From Vibrio splendidus (lineage in GTDB: Bacteria; Pseudomonadota; Gammaproteobacteria; Enterobacterales; Vibrionaceae): 64,000 nt of DNA. The stretch covers positions 388,292 to 452,291 of the forward strand of contig NZ_MCUN01000007.1 of NCBI RefSeq assembly GCF_002873455.1, given 5' to 3'. Below the pieces are notes generated by a model. That model was not told the DNA's origin and searched no databases. It worked only from the letters and a program-made list of their open reading frames with translations. Within the stretch, counting starts at the first letter, position 1. Each line of letters starts with the position of its first letter. The position numbers were made by a program, and so were the translations under genes. Shown here piece after piece: positions 1 to 9,653 of the stretch.

Positions 1-495
1 ACGAGGTAAGTCCAGAGACGCTAAAGGCTCATCCATCAACAAAATGCTTGGCTTTGATAACAATGCGCGGCCAATCGCCACCCGTTGCTTCTCACCGCCA
101 GACAAACGAGCTGGATAGCGATCAAGCAGTGAACCCAAAGACAACAGCGAAACTATTTGTTCAAAGTGCGCGCTATCGCCCCCTTTCATGCCGTACTTAA
201 GGTTCGCCGCGACTTTCATGTGCGGGAACAATCGCGACTCTTGGAACACATAACCGACGTTGCGTTTGTGAGTTGGCAAGTTAATACCATTGCTACTATC
301 AAACAGAGTGGTTCCAGAAACGCTGATCACGCCTTTGTCTGGCTGTTTAAGTCCACTAATCGCATTGATAAGGGACGTTTTCCCCGCACCAGAACGACCA
401 AAAATTGCCGTAATTCCGGTACTTGGTAACTCTAAATCGATATCGAAAAAGGTTTCTCCAAGCTGCTGTTGGTATTGGAGGATCAAAGCACTCAT
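1..495 (-). CDS. modC: Molybdate ABC transporter ATP-binding protein ModC (partial, C-terminus beyond left edge)
   Basis: ATPase subunit that powers molybdate import together with ModB and ModA at the inner membrane. About 165 N-terminal residues lie in the window. Visible motifs are Walker A GRSGAGKT near residue 33, the ABC signature LSGGEKQR near residue 130, and Walker B LLMDEPL directly before the cut. The C-terminal regulatory molybdate-binding (TOBE/Mop) domain of ModC would lie outside the window and cannot be judged. The start codon overlaps the modB stop by four bases (ATGA), which implies translational coupling in a modABC operon. Family and role are secure from motifs and context; only the length is unknown. 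Confidence 0.93.
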   Translation of the reverse strand, partial: MSALILQYQQQLGETFFDIDLELPSTGITAIFGRSGAGKTSLINAISGLKQPDKGVISVSGTTLFDSSNGINLPTHKRNVGYVFQESRLFPHMKVAANLKYGMKGGDSAHFEQIVSLLSLGSLLDRYPARLSGGEKQRVAIGRALLSKPSILLMDEPLASLDLPR

Positions 496-1190
496 GCATT
501 TCCTCCCAAGCGTCTTGCTGACTTTTTATTTAGCCACTCAGAAAGCATTAATGAACCAAGCGCTATCACTATTGAAATGACACACAAACGCGCCGCTTCC
601 ATTTCAGCTCCAGGGGTTTCAATAAAGGTATACATGGCCAAAGGAATGGTTTGAGTTTCACCGGGAATATTCGAAACGAAGCTGATGGTCGCACCAAACT
701 CACCTAGGCTTCTTGCGAATGAAAGCATAGTGCCGGTAATGATCCCTGGGATCATCAAAGGTAAAGTGATGGTGAAGAAGACTCGAATCGGCGAGGCGCC
801 CAATGTAGCAGCGGCCTCTTCAAGTTTACTGTCTACAGTTTCTAGACTCAGGCGAATAGAACGAACCATTAACGGCAACGCCACAACGACACACGCGAGT
901 GCTGCGCCCTTCCAGCTAAAGCTGAATACAATACCCAATACGTCATTAAGCCATGATCCAATAATGCCTTGCCTACCCATCATCACTAACAGCAAATAGC
1001 CAATGACCACAGGTGGAAGTACCAAAGGCAAATGGACTATGCTTTCTACAATGCTTTTGCCTACAAATTGTTTCTTAGCAAGCAACCATGCTAAGCCGAT
1101 GCCGATAGGAATAAGCCACAAGATGGCAAACCCAGCGACTTTCAAGCTCAGCATTAAGGCTTGGTATTCGTATTCCGATAAATACATCAT
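492..1190 (-). CDS. modB: Molybdate ABC transporter permease ModB
   Basis: Integral membrane channel subunit of the molybdate importer, 232 residues, the usual ModB length. It is strongly hydrophobic with about five membrane segments. It carries the EAA cytoplasmic loop that docks on the ATPase (around GASPIRVFF and the following residues, ~130-150) and the ModB/CysTW-type segment [19 protein letters not shown] (~165-185). The gene begins directly after the modA stop and overlaps modC by four bases, so modA, modB and modC are one transcript. Molybdate supply is relevant to the molybdopterin enzyme encoded near 56-58 kb. Confidence 0.95.
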   Translation of the reverse strand: MMYLSEYEYQALMLSLKVAGFAILWLIPIGIGLAWLLAKKQFVGKSIVESIVHLPLVLPPVVIGYLLLVMMGRQGIIGSWLNDVLGIVFSFSWKGAALACVVVALPLMVRSIRLSLETVDSKLEEAAATLGASPIRVFFTITLPLMIPGIITGTMLSFARSLGEFGATISFVSNIPGETQTIPLAMYTFIETPGAEMEAARLCVISIVIALGSLMLSEWLNKKSARRLGGNA

Positions 1191-1949
1191 TTAACGCACT
1201 TCAAATCCAAAACTGTTCAAGGTGTCCTTCGCTTTTTCGCTATTTAGGAAAGTATAAAACTCTTCTGCGACGACTTTATCGCTCAATTTCGCTACAGGGT
1301 AACGTATTGGCGTATGTAAATTTGATGGGAACGTCGACACTAGGTTCACTTCTTTAGAAAGCAAGGCATCTGTTTTGTAAACAATGCCAAGCTTAGCTTC
1401 ACTACGCTCTACCAAAGCCAATGCCATACGAACATTGTTACTGGGCGCCAATCGAATCTTCACATCGTCCCATACACCTAGCGTTTCAAGCGCTTCTTTT
1501 GCATAGATACCCGCAGGAACCGACATGGTGTTGCCAACCGCAAGTCTTTCATTCGTTAGTAGTTTGGCCCATTGGTCACCCTTTGAGAGATCCAAAGATA
1601 TTGACGTCTCTTTCGGTGAAATCAGCACAAGGTCGTTTTCACACAGGTTTGTGACATTGTCACTAGAAACCAATTTGCGGTCGACTAAATGCGTCATCCA
1701 TTTTTCATTTGCCGAGATAAAGATGTCTGCTGGTGCCCCTCTTTCGATTTGGCGCACCAGAGAAGACGTGCTCGCGTACACAGGAATCACATCGACAGAA
1801 TGGTTTTTCTCAAACTCTTCAACCAACAGGTTAACCGCATTGGTCATTGACGATGCAGCATAAACTCGTAGCTTTTCGGCAGCCAAAAGATGACTAGAAC
1901 TCAATGCCGACGTTAAGGCGATGGTTAAAAGGATGACTCGCTTTTTCAT
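1191..1949 (-). CDS. modA: Periplasmic molybdate-binding protein ModA
   Basis: Substrate-binding protein of the molybdate ABC importer, about 252 residues. An N-terminal signal peptide (MKKRVILLTIALTSAL, then SSSHLLAAE) is followed by the family opening YAASSMTNAV, whose serines contact the oxyanion. The motifs APADIFISANEKWM and AVGNTMSVPAGIYA are also typical. I prefer the ATG at 1949, which gives a normal signal peptide; an in-frame GTG three codons upstream (1958) is possible. No clear ModE box was recognised in the 26 bp upstream, and the gene lies just behind cobyric acid synthase, so it may depend on that transcript. Confidence 0.94.
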   Translation of the reverse strand: MKKRVILLTIALTSALSSSHLLAAEKLRVYAASSMTNAVNLLVEEFEKNHSVDVIPVYASTSSLVRQIERGAPADIFISANEKWMTHLVDRKLVSSDNVTNLCENDLVLISPKETSISLDLSKGDQWAKLLTNERLAVGNTMSVPAGIYAKEALETLGVWDDVKIRLAPSNNVRMALALVERSEAKLGIVYKTDALLSKEVNLVSTFPSNLHTPIRYPVAKLSDKVVAEEFYTFLNSEKAKDTLNSFGFEVR

Positions 1950-1975
1950 TGTGATCACTTATCTATTATTCGTTT

Positions 1976-3454
1976 TTATTTATGACCTAGAACGCTAAGT
2001 TCAGGCCAAAGCAGGTCAAGATTTAAATGCTCTTCGATAGCATCAGCGATTCGATTTATACCCAACTCTTTAAGTTGTTCATGGTCAATCGCTGTCACAT
2101 CGTTGGCTCCTGCCCACTCGCAAATAAGCGATAACGCATCGCTGTTATCGAACACGCCATGCAGGTAAGTACCAAAAATCGAGTTATCTTGATTTACTGC
2201 GCCATCAAGGCTGCCTGATTCTAACTGAACCGGTAATGCTCTTTCTTTGACATCAGTCCTACCTACGTGGATCTCATACCCTTTTACTGGTGCTGATTTT
2301 CCATCTAGCGTCATAGTAGCAAGCACGTTTGTTAAGGTTTTCTGCTGTGTTAGCGTCGTATCAGTATCAAGATACCCTAACCCTTCACTGCTACCGGGTG
2401 CACCTTCAACACCATCAGGATCGTGAATGATGTTTCCTAACATTTGGTAACCACCACAGATACCCATCACTTTACCGCCTAGGCGCAGATGACGTTGAAT
2501 GTCCTTATCCCAACCTTGCTGTTTGAGATAATCCAAATCTGCTCTTACCGATTTTGTGCCTGGCAAGATAATCAAATCCGCATTGTTTACACGTTCACCT
2601 TTACCGACATAACGCAAATCAATCGAAGGGTTAAGTCTTAGCGCGTCGAAATCCGTATGGTTGCTGATTCGTGTTAGCACTGGCACTACGACCTTAAGCT
2701 TAGCTTCTCCGTCAGATTCTTGAGCAGAGGTAATCGCATCTTCCGCTTCTAGGTTAAAACCATGAAGATATGGCAGTACACCAATCACTGGCTTACCGGT
2801 TTTTTCTTCTAGCCAATCAAGTCCAGATTGAAGCAGTGCGATATCGCCTCTAAAACGGTTTATCACAAAGCCTTTTACGCGAGCTTGTTCAGATTCAGAC
2901 AATAGAGCCAATGTGCCATAGAGGTGCGCAAAAACCCCACCACGGTCAATATCAGCAACGATGATCACAGGGATGTCCGCTTTCTCAGCAAATCCCATGT
3001 TAGCGATATCATTTTCACGGAGGTTGATTTCAGCTGGGCTGCCCGCACCTTCAATCATCACGCTTTCATATTCTTCAGAAAGTCGAACAAACGAATCAAT
3101 AACCGTATCCATCGCCACTTTCTTGTAATCGTGATAACCCGTAGCTTCCATGTTGCTCAGCGCTCGACCTTGAAGAATCACTTGCGCGCCGGTATCTGAA
3201 TTAGGTTTTAGCAATACCGGGTTCATGTGAACGGTAGGTTCAATATTACAGGCTTGCGCCTGAACCGCTTGAGCACGGCCAATTTCGCCACCATCTTTTG
3301 TCACCGCACTATTTAAAGCCATGTTTTGTGGCTTAAAAGGTGCCACTTTGACTCCTTTTCTTGCCAATACACGGCATAAACCTGCCACCAACACACTTTT
3401 TCCGGCATCTGACGTTGTCCCTTGAACCATAAGGGCACTTAATGGTGATCGCAT
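1976..3454 (-). CDS. cobQ: Cobyric acid synthase (adenosylcobyrinate a,c-diamide amidotransferase)
   Basis: Cytoplasmic, glutamine-dependent enzyme that amidates four side chains of adenosylcobyrinic a,c-diamide to give cobyric acid in B12 synthesis or salvage. 492 residues, normal length. The N-terminal dethiobiotin-synthetase-like ATPase domain has [12 protein letters not shown] near residue 9. The C-terminal class I glutamine amidotransferase domain has nucleophile Cys in [10 protein letters not shown] (~residue 335) and the His in [10 protein letters not shown] (~residue 430). It sits 26 bp upstream of modA in the same direction, an unusual partner for modABC. I looked for and did not find a cobalamin riboswitch in its leader; that leader instead carries an 8-bp tandem repeat. 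Confidence 0.95.
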   Translation of the reverse strand: MRSPLSALMVQGTTSDAGKSVLVAGLCRVLARKGVKVAPFKPQNMALNSAVTKDGGEIGRAQAVQAQACNIEPTVHMNPVLLKPNSDTGAQVILQGRALSNMEATGYHDYKKVAMDTVIDSFVRLSEEYESVMIEGAGSPAEINLRENDIANMGFAEKADIPVIIVADIDRGGVFAHLYGTLALLSESEQARVKGFVINRFRGDIALLQSGLDWLEEKTGKPVIGVLPYLHGFNLEAEDAITSAQESDGEAKLKVVVPVLTRISNHTDFDALRLNPSIDLRYVGKGERVNNADLIILPGTKSVRADLDYLKQQGWDKDIQRHLRLGGKVMGICGGYQMLGNIIHDPDGVEGAPGSSEGLGYLDTDTTLTQQKTLTNVLATMTLDGKSAPVKGYEIHVGRTDVKERALPVQLESGSLDGAVNQDNSIFGTYLHGVFDNSDALSLICEWAGANDVTAIDHEQLKELGINRIADAIEEHLNLDLLWPELSVLGHK

Positions 3455-3468
3455 TTGTACTTAAATCC

Positions 3469-3500
3469 TTAATTTCTTAATTTCTTAATTTCTTAATTTT
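3469..3500. repeat. Four-copy 8-bp tandem repeat (TTAATTTC)
   Basis: Four head-to-tail copies of TTAATTTC, the last ending in T instead of C, lie 15 bp upstream of the cobyric acid synthase start, inside its untranslated leader. They are a simple-sequence tract that could vary in copy number. Any effect on expression is inference. Confidence 0.8.
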
Positions 3501-3749
3501 CAATTTATAGCTGTGGGCAATATTTCTCTGCCTCCATCTTAACGCCATTGCCGAGTAGATGCTCAATAAAATGAATGGAAAATGAATGTGTTACTCACTC
3601 TGGATTCAACCCCAGTGTTGTTTAATAGCTACATCGAAACGAAGCTTATGAACGATAAGCAGCGCATCAACAAGTAAAACGTACTAACGAAAAGAAGCGT
3701 TTCAAATTCACAAAACGTTTCTACTAAAAACAACATTAAGGGATTCACC

Positions 3750-4139
3750 ATGAAAAAAACTGTATTAGCTATCGCATCTACTATTATCCTTGCACCTACT
3801 TTCGCAATGGCTAGTGACCACCACAACGAGAGCAACGGCAACAAGCACGAGAGCGCTATTGCTTACACGGGTCCGATTGAAACCGTTTCTGTTGCAACAC
3901 TACTTGCAGACACAAGCATGTTCGCAGAGCAAGAAGCGATTGTAGATGGCAAGATTGTTCGTCAACTAAAGAATGACACATTTATCTTCTCTGACGGACA
4001 GAGTGAAATTCAAATTGAGCTGGATGACGATATCCGCCTGGCACAACCACTAACCGCTGATACCAGAGTTCGTATCTTCGGTGAATATGAAGGCGGCAAG
4101 ACACCAGAAATCGAAGTGGATCACATCCAGGTTCTATAA
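3750..4139 (+). CDS. YgiW/YdeI-family periplasmic BOF (OB-fold) stress protein
   Basis: Small secreted protein of 129 residues. The signal peptide is residues ~1-21 (MKKTVLAIASTIILAPTFAMA), followed by a histidine/asparagine-rich linker and a single bacterial OB-fold domain. The domain begins YTGPIETVSVATLLAD and contains the family pattern VDGKIVRQLKNDTFIFSD and the closing RIFGEYEGG. Relatives YgiW and YdeI of enteric bacteria are periplasmic and linked to oxidative, cadmium or antimicrobial-peptide stress. AAGGGA precedes the ATG. The gene is monocistronic, with a hairpin terminator at 4176-4198. Confidence 0.88.
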   Translation: MKKTVLAIASTIILAPTFAMASDHHNESNGNKHESAIAYTGPIETVSVATLLADTSMFAEQEAIVDGKIVRQLKNDTFIFSDGQSEIQIELDDDIRLAQPLTADTRVRIFGEYEGGKTPEIEVDHIQVL

Positions 4140-4175
4140 GCGATAGATATAAAATATACTGACTTCAATTAAATG

Positions 4176-4198
4176 GCCTGCATATTGCAGGCTTTTTT
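4176..4198 (+). terminator. Rho-independent terminator of the BOF-protein gene
   Basis: Perfect 7-bp stem GCCTGCA / TGCAGGC with a 3-nt loop, followed by six T, 36 bp after the stop codon. Confidence 0.85.
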
Positions 4199-4238
4199 GT
4201 ATTATACTGCCGAAAAATACAATTTATATGGAGTCACC

Positions 4239-4763
4239 ATGCTAGGTCGCACAAACAAGACTGTCCTTTTGGGGTTAGCTGCACTGTGTTCATTCTCTGC
4301 GTCTGCAAACAACTTTAACTACAACACATTCGAGCTACGCATGGGGGCTAGTCCTAGTACGTTTGGTGGTGAATTCACAACGCTATTTACTCAAAATGCT
4401 CATTTTATCGGGCGTGTTGATAGTGGTTTCGAAAGTGATTGGGATGCTGCAGCTGGTGTTGGTTTTAATGGGCCGATTGGACAGTTTGCTGATATCTATG
4501 GCCAGATGCTATTGCACAACATCGAACGCAACGACGACAACAGCATTAAAACGGAAGTAAACATCGGCGTAAAAGCCTGGATCATTGCAAACGTTGAAGT
4601 CAACGCGCGCCTTGGTCAACTGATTGATAACGATAAAAGCAGTTCAATTGTTGGTTTTGGCGCTCGTTTTCACTCAACCGATCAACTTTCTGTTGGTGTA
4701 GATCTGCGAAATAACGGCACGTACGGCCACCAGATCTTAATGTCGGCTCGATTCGGATTCTAA
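4239..4763 (+). CDS. Small outer-membrane beta-barrel protein, function unknown
   Basis: About 174 residues. A signal peptide (LLGLAALCSFSASA) leads into alternating aromatic/polar strands and ends in a C-terminal phenylalanine (LMSARFGF), the signature of proteins inserted by the BAM complex. Glycine/tyrosine-rich strand pairs (for example DIYGQMLLHNIER and LSVGVDLRNNGTYG) suggest an eight-stranded barrel. I chose the ATG at 4239 because GGAG lies 7 bp upstream; an upstream in-frame ATG at 4173 lies inside the preceding terminator hairpin and has no ribosome-binding site. No enzymatic motif is visible. Confidence 0.75.
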   Translation: MLGRTNKTVLLGLAALCSFSASANNFNYNTFELRMGASPSTFGGEFTTLFTQNAHFIGRVDSGFESDWDAAAGVGFNGPIGQFADIYGQMLLHNIERNDDNSIKTEVNIGVKAWIIANVEVNARLGQLIDNDKSSSIVGFGARFHSTDQLSVGVDLRNNGTYGHQILMSARFGF

Positions 4764-4837
4764 TCTAGATTTCGCACCTAGGTTTTATTGATAAGCGAGG
4801 CTTCGTTACTAAGTAATAATAACGACATGAATTAAAT

Positions 4838-4876
4838 AAAAAAGCGCCGAACACATTAATGTTCGGCGCTTTTTTG
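4838..4876. terminator. Bidirectional terminator between the barrel gene and ybiT
   Basis: Stem GCGCCGAAC / GTTCGGCGC flanked by an A-run on the left and a T-run on the right, between two convergent genes, so it can serve both strands. Confidence 0.9.
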
Positions 4877-4930
4877 TTTATTAGTTTAGCTGGCTTTTAG
4901 TCGTTCAACACCCTAAGCCAGCGACTTACT

Positions 4931-6538
4931 TTACAAATTAACCATCAGCATCTTTTTCTGATGATCTAAGTACTCTTCGTAAGTACCTTGGAAACTCACT
5001 AGTTGTTGATCTTTTACATCGATGATGTGTGTTGCCAGTGAAGAGACGAACTCTCGGTCATGACTTACAAAGATAAGCGTGCCAGTGTAAACCTTCAACG
5101 CATCGTTCAGAGCTTGGATTGCTTCCATGTCCATGTGGTTGGTTGGTTCGTCCATAACAAGTACGTTGATGTCTTGCATCATTAGCTTGCCAAATAACAG
5201 ACGGTTTTTCTCACCACCAGAACAGTTGCGTGCTTTCTTGTTTGCATCATCAGCAGTAAACAATAGACGACCTAGAATACCACGTACCATAAGGTCATCG
5301 TGCTTCACTGTACGCCATTGAGAGATCCAATCGAAGATGCTCAGGTCGTTATCAAAGTCAGACGTACTATCCTGTGGGCAGTAGCCTACCGATGCGTTTT
5401 CAGACCATTTAACGATACCTTCGTTTTGCTCTAGCTCTTGAACTAGGCAACGCAGTAGCGTGGTTTTACCCACACCGTTCTCACCGATAACGGCAAGACG
5501 CGTACCCGCTTCAAGCAGCAAGTTGCCACCAGCAAACAGGGTTTCGCCATCGAAGCCGTGGCTAAGCTCTTTCAGTTCAAGCGCTTGACGGTGCAGTTTT
5601 TTGCCTTCGCCAAAATCAATTGATGGGCTCATACGGCTCGATGATTTCACTTCATCAAGCGTGATTTTGTCCATTTTCTTAGCACGTGAACTTGCTTGCT
5701 TCGCTTTAGATGCGTTTGCACCAAAACGGTTTACGAAATCTTGAAGCTCACTAATTTCAGCGGCTTTCTTAGCGTTGTTTGCTAGAAGTTGCTCACGAAT
5801 CAAGCCAGAAGCTTCTAGGAAATACTCGTAGTTACCAGGATAAACACGTAGCTCGCCGTAGTCGATATCGGCCATGTGCGTACACACAGAGTTCAGGAAG
5901 TGTCTATCGTGTGAAATGATGATCATTGTACATTTACGCTGGTTTAACTCTTCAGCAAGCCAGTTGATCGTGTGAATGTCCAAGTTGTTGGTTGGTTCAT
6001 CAAGAAGTAGAATATCTGGGTTTGCAAACAGTGCTTGTGCCAGAAGCACACGCAGTTTCCAACCTGGAGCAACTTGCTGCATCAGGCCGAAATGGAATTC
6101 TTCTTCGATACCCGCTTGAATTAGGATATCACCTGCACGGCTTTCTGCTGTGTAGCCATCCATTTCAGCGAATTCACTTTCAAGCTCAGCGACTTTCATG
6201 CCATCGTCTTCGCTCATTTCTGGCAAAGAATAAATACGGTCACGCTCTTGTTTTACTTCCCACAGTTTTCTGTCACCCATGATCACAACGTCGATAACGC
6301 TGTATTGTTCAAAAGCGAACTGATCTTGGCTTAGCACACCCAGTTTTTCACCTGGAGTGATAGAAACGTTACCCGAGCTTGGCGTTAATGCACCACTTAG
6401 GATTTTCATGAACGTTGATTTTCCGCAACCATTGGCGCCGATCAAACCATAGCGGTTGCCGTTACCAAATTTAGCAGAGATGTTTTCAAACAGCGGCTCT
6501 GCGCCAAATTGCATTGTGATGTTCGCGGTAGATATCAA
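4931..6538 (-). CDS. ybiT: ABC-F family ATPase YbiT
   Basis: Soluble tandem ATPase of the ABC-F class, which acts on the ribosome rather than in transport. 535 residues, close to E. coli YbiT, and alignable to it along the whole length. First nucleotide-binding domain: Walker [10 protein letters not shown] near residue 38, signature [15 protein letters not shown], Walker [13 protein letters not shown]. Then comes the charged interdomain linker (~240-300). Second domain: [32 protein letters not shown]. The start codon is TTG at 6538 behind AGGAA and matches the expected N-terminus (…STANITMQF). Monocistronic. The exact translational role of YbiT is not settled. Confidence 0.95.
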   Translation of the reverse strand: MISTANITMQFGAEPLFENISAKFGNGNRYGLIGANGCGKSTFMKILSGALTPSSGNVSITPGEKLGVLSQDQFAFEQYSVIDVVIMGDRKLWEVKQERDRIYSLPEMSEDDGMKVAELESEFAEMDGYTAESRAGDILIQAGIEEEFHFGLMQQVAPGWKLRVLLAQALFANPDILLLDEPTNNLDIHTINWLAEELNQRKCTMIIISHDRHFLNSVCTHMADIDYGELRVYPGNYEYFLEASGLIREQLLANNAKKAAEISELQDFVNRFGANASKAKQASSRAKKMDKITLDEVKSSSRMSPSIDFGEGKKLHRQALELKELSHGFDGETLFAGGNLLLEAGTRLAVIGENGVGKTTLLRCLVQELEQNEGIVKWSENASVGYCPQDSTSDFDNDLSIFDWISQWRTVKHDDLMVRGILGRLLFTADDANKKARNCSGGEKNRLLFGKLMMQDINVLVMDEPTNHMDMEAIQALNDALKVYTGTLIFVSHDREFVSSLATHIIDVKDQQLVSFQGTYEEYLDHQKKMLMVNL

Positions 6539-6744
6539 AGAACTAATTCCTAAGCGTGTACTGACAGATAATTTTTAAGCGGATTAACGCGCCTAAACAA
6601 GATGTACGAAAGTATGGATTAAACATAAAACGAAGCGCGGATTATATAGAGATCGGGATCACATTGTCGAGGTTAAACCGTGAACGAATAGAGAACAATG
6701 GACAATTAAATGAATTTCATCGCTAATTTCGCCGGAAATAGAAA

Positions 6745-6775
6745 AAATCCCCGCTAATTCCATTAGCAGGGATTC
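6745..6775 (-). terminator. Terminator of the zinc-protease-like lipoprotein gene
   Basis: Near-perfect hairpin ATCCCCGCTAAT / ATTAGCAGGGAT with a 3-nt loop. On the minus strand it is followed by a T-run, 55 bp after the stop of the gene at 6830. Confidence 0.8.
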
Positions 6776-6829
6776 AATTTACAAAAAATAAAAGCACCAG
6801 ATTAAATCTGTATTAACGATAACTTAATG

Positions 6830-7516
6830 CTATTTCGTTATTTTCTTCTGAACAAATTTCTGGCCTACATCCACTACCGCAACATCTCTAAAGAAGCTTC
6901 TACCCAACAGAATAGGGAAAGAAAGATGCGTTCGGTCTGCTAGCGTAAACTCAGTTTTGTCTTTTAGATCGCCGATTTGAATTGAAGCTACGACAACAGC
7001 ACGTCGTTGTGTACCCTCTGCGCTCGATTGCTTGATCTTAACCCAACGCTCTACCGGTAAACTGATCTCTTTGGTTGTGATACCGTCATGTTCAATTTTG
7101 AACTTGACCCAGTCTTTTCCGTCACGCTCAAAATCAACGATATCTACAGCACTGATCGAAGATGTTGTTGCGCCTGTATCAACACGAGCTTTAAATGCTT
7201 CTTTCAAACCAGGAACAAACACCCACTCTTCTTCACCAAGAATCAGTTTACCATCGCTTGTTTTCGTCGGTTTTGCAGCCGGTTTTTGTTCAGGCTTTGG
7301 TTTAGCTTCTGGCTCAGTAGGCTTCACTTCTTCAGGCTTCTCAGTAGGCTCCGTTACTTTCTCGCCTTCAGTTGCGTCAGTCTTAGAAGATTCATCCACA
7401 ACAGGTTGTTCTACTTGAGGCTTTTGCTCTGGCTCGACTGGCACTTGAGTCGTCGTCGAACAAGCAAACAGGCCACCACTTAGCATTAGGGTTACAATCG
7501 CTTTCCAATTATACAT
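6830..7516 (-). CDS. Retropepsin-like 'ATP-dependent zinc protease' family lipoprotein (RimB/Zn_protease, PF05618-like)
   Basis: 228 residues. A lipoprotein signal peptide with lipobox LFAC (Cys19) is followed by a proline/glutamate/lysine-rich spacer (~25-85: repeated EKP, KPEQKP, EVKP) that would span the periplasm. The C-terminal domain (~90-228) starts LILGEEEWVFVPGL. It holds the aspartic-protease-like RVDTGATTSS (Asp ~112) and the later LLGRSFFRDVAVVDV, both typical of this family. Members are related to RimB, a partner of the RimK glutamate ligase, but this copy is surface-anchored and has no RimK neighbour. Function unassigned; family confident. Confidence 0.85.
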   Translation of the reverse strand: MYNWKAIVTLMLSGGLFACSTTTQVPVEPEQKPQVEQPVVDESSKTDATEGEKVTEPTEKPEEVKPTEPEAKPKPEQKPAAKPTKTSDGKLILGEEEWVFVPGLKEAFKARVDTGATTSSISAVDIVDFERDGKDWVKFKIEHDGITTKEISLPVERWVKIKQSSAEGTQRRAVVVASIQIGDLKDKTEFTLADRTHLSFPILLGRSFFRDVAVVDVGQKFVQKKITK

Positions 7517-7527
7517 TCAGTCACCTT

Positions 7528-8712
7528 CTATTTTGAAACGTTGGCTATCGCTTTAGCTACATAAGGAATATGGGATTCAGAAAGACCTGCAATATTGATG
7601 CGTCCGTCACCAACACCATAGACTCCATATTCTTCACGTAATTGATTCATTTGAGTTTCTTTAAAGCCTAGTACACTAAACATACCTTTATGGCTTTCAA
7701 TGAAGTCAAAGTGTGACGTGTTGTAAATATTTCGTAATTCACCACATAAACTTTGGCGCAGATTTAACAAACGTTGCTGCATTTCATTCAATTCTTGCTT
7801 CCAAATCGATGTTAGCTCTTGATTCTGAAGAATTGTTTTAACCAAAGCCGCACCATGATCAGGTGGCATTGTGTAAGTTGAACGTGCAAGCGTAAGAAGC
7901 TTACCTTTGGCATTACCAACATGTTCGGTATTCTTGCCGATCACGATAGCTGCACCCGTTCTTTCGCGGTACAACCCAAAGTTTTTTGAACAAGACGTAG
8001 TAATCAGCATCTCTTCGACGTTGTTAGCCATATGTTGAAGACCTTTTGCATCTTCTTCTAAGCCATCACCAAAGCCTTGATAGGCGATATCAACGAACGG
8101 TAAGAAACCATTCTTCTGAGATAATTTGGTGATTTCCTGCCACGCTTCAAAGTCGATATCAGCACCCGTTGGGTTATGACAACAACCATGCAGCAGTACC
8201 ACGTCTGATGGACCCGCTTTTGAAAGATCTTCCAACATTCTAGCAGTATCAACTTGCTTCGTTTCAGGACTGAAGTAATTGTAATATCTGACTTTTAAGC
8301 CTGCAGCTTCCATTACTGGTTTATGGTTAACGTAGCTTGGGTTTGAAATCCAAACCGTGGTGTCTGGTTGAGAAACTTTCATTAAGTCGCCCAACATACG
8401 AAGTGCACCACTTGCACCTGGTGTTTGAATCGCTGCAACACGATCCATTGCAGAAGTCCCTTTAAGCAGCAGATCAACCATGCTCTGGTTAAACTCTTCA
8501 CAGCCCGCTAGGCCAACGTAAGCTTTGGTTTTCTGAGTATCGACAACAATATCTTGAGCCATAGAAACGGCTTTCATGATCGGTGTTTCACCTTGGTCGT
8601 TTTTGTAAACGCCAATGCCTAAATCGACTTTGTCAGTACGAGGATCGCCACGATAAGCGACAGAAAGAGATAAAATTGGATCTAAAGTTGGTTTTGGTAG
8701 ATGTGAAAACAT
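7528..8712 (-). CDS. Aromatic/aspartate aminotransferase (class I, PLP-dependent)
   Basis: Cytoplasmic pyridoxal-phosphate enzyme exchanging amino groups between aspartate, aromatic amino acids and 2-oxoglutarate; about 394 residues, the size of E. coli TyrB/AspC. Visible are the substrate-domain start SVAYRGDPRTDKVDLGIGVY, the cofactor loop GCCHNPTGAD, DIAYQGFG, and the Schiff-base lysine in TTSCSKNFGLYRERTGA. I use the ATG at 8712 (MFSHLPKPTLDP), which matches the known Vibrio N-terminus. The longer reading to 8751 adds 13 residues without support. The tyrB versus aspC assignment is not decided from sequence. Confidence 0.93.
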   Translation of the reverse strand: MFSHLPKPTLDPILSLSVAYRGDPRTDKVDLGIGVYKNDQGETPIMKAVSMAQDIVVDTQKTKAYVGLAGCEEFNQSMVDLLLKGTSAMDRVAAIQTPGASGALRMLGDLMKVSQPDTTVWISNPSYVNHKPVMEAAGLKVRYYNYFSPETKQVDTARMLEDLSKAGPSDVVLLHGCCHNPTGADIDFEAWQEITKLSQKNGFLPFVDIAYQGFGDGLEEDAKGLQHMANNVEEMLITTSCSKNFGLYRERTGAAIVIGKNTEHVGNAKGKLLTLARSTYTMPPDHGAALVKTILQNQELTSIWKQELNEMQQRLLNLRQSLCGELRNIYNTSHFDFIESHKGMFSVLGFKETQMNQLREEYGVYGVGDGRINIAGLSESHIPYVAKAIANVSK

Positions 8713-8896
8713 GAAAGTCACAACCCTTTGAAATTCAAGTATGAACTCCAAGTTATCATTTTATTTACAATTTAAGAAACAGAAATTCATCAAAGTTTTG
8801 ATTTTTAGGAGATAACTCTAGTTGAATCCAGTGCACCCTAATAATCCCTACTCCAGATAGTTCAATATTCCATCAATTTACAAATTTAACTACGTC

Positions 8897-8928
8897 ATAA
8901 AATAAAAAAGCCTCAGCAGAGAGGCTGA
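8897..8928 (-). terminator. Terminator of nrdDG
   Basis: Stem AGCCTC / GAGGCT with a 6-nt loop. Read on the minus strand it is followed by TTTTTTATTTT, 50 bp past the nrdG stop. Confidence 0.85.
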
Positions 8929-8977
8929 AGCTAGCTAATTGTATTAATGCAGCATGTCGTAAATTAACGCAAGTCCA

Positions 8978-9445
8978 CTACAGTCGGAACCGATGAATAA
9001 TTTGGTTTGAACTACCACGCCAATCTAACATTGGATCCGCTTTGTCTTGTTCAAAGCGACCATCAATCAAGGTATCAACGTATTCAAGTACTTGCTTCTG
9101 CTTTTCATCTAGTTCGTCGAGTTCGTAGCCAGTCCACATCCATATATCTTTATCTTCACATTCTGCGTTTACACGCTGAACAAGCTTAAGCACTTCAGAC
9201 ACGTTTGCAGGATGTAGAGGGTCACCACCAGAAAGCGATAAACCACGACGTTTGATTCGCGGATCGTTGAGATCAGCGATAATGCGGTCTTGCAGCTCTT
9301 GCGTAAACAAGTGCCCAGAATCCAACCTTTGCGTCGACTGGTTATAACACCCGCGACATTGGTGCACACAACCCGACACAAACAAAGTGCAGCGAGTACC
9401 TGGGCCATTTACAACGTCGATTGGGTGATATTGGTGATAATTCAT
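8978..9445 (-). CDS. nrdG: Anaerobic ribonucleotide reductase-activating protein NrdG
   Basis: Radical-SAM iron-sulfur enzyme that installs the glycyl radical on NrdD so that it can make deoxynucleotides without oxygen. 155 residues. The [4Fe-4S] motif CxxxCxxC is present as SGCVHQCRGCYNQ (~residues 25-36). The opening MNYHQYHPIDVVNGPGTRC and the glycine-rich SLSGGDPLHPAN are typical. It lies 208 bp behind nrdD in the same direction, with no terminator in between, and ends at a clear hairpin. Confidence 0.96.
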   Translation of the reverse strand: MNYHQYHPIDVVNGPGTRCTLFVSGCVHQCRGCYNQSTQRLDSGHLFTQELQDRIIADLNDPRIKRRGLSLSGGDPLHPANVSEVLKLVQRVNAECEDKDIWMWTGYELDELDEKQKQVLEYVDTLIDGRFEQDKADPMLDWRGSSNQIIHRFRL

Positions 9446-9653
9446 AAGGCAGTATTGAAAACTCGTTATTGCTTAATATTTGATGCGAGAAATTGAAGTT
9501 TAATGCTCAGCTGTTGGAACTAGCTACTAACGTAAACTGAAACGAAAGAATTGATATCGACATAGCGCCGATACCAATCTTATTTCTTGAAACGTAGCTT
9601 TTTTAAGTTAACTAGCTAAAGATCGCAGATCTTAACTAAGATCCTTCGTTAGA

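Noticed and set aside
3455..3749. Possible cobalamin riboswitch upstream of the cobyric acid synthase gene
   Set aside because: No B12-box-like sequence and no long conserved stem series on the minus strand; only the TTAATTTC repeat was found.
4173..4238. Upstream in-frame start for the small beta-barrel protein
   Set aside because: The extra 22 residues fall inside the preceding terminator hairpin, lack a ribosome-binding site and would spoil the signal peptide.
7032..7483. Plus-strand ORFs of 128 and 131 residues opposite the zinc-protease-like lipoprotein
   Set aside because: They mirror the low-complexity Pro/Glu/Lys spacer of the real gene on the other strand, which keeps the opposite frames open by composition.
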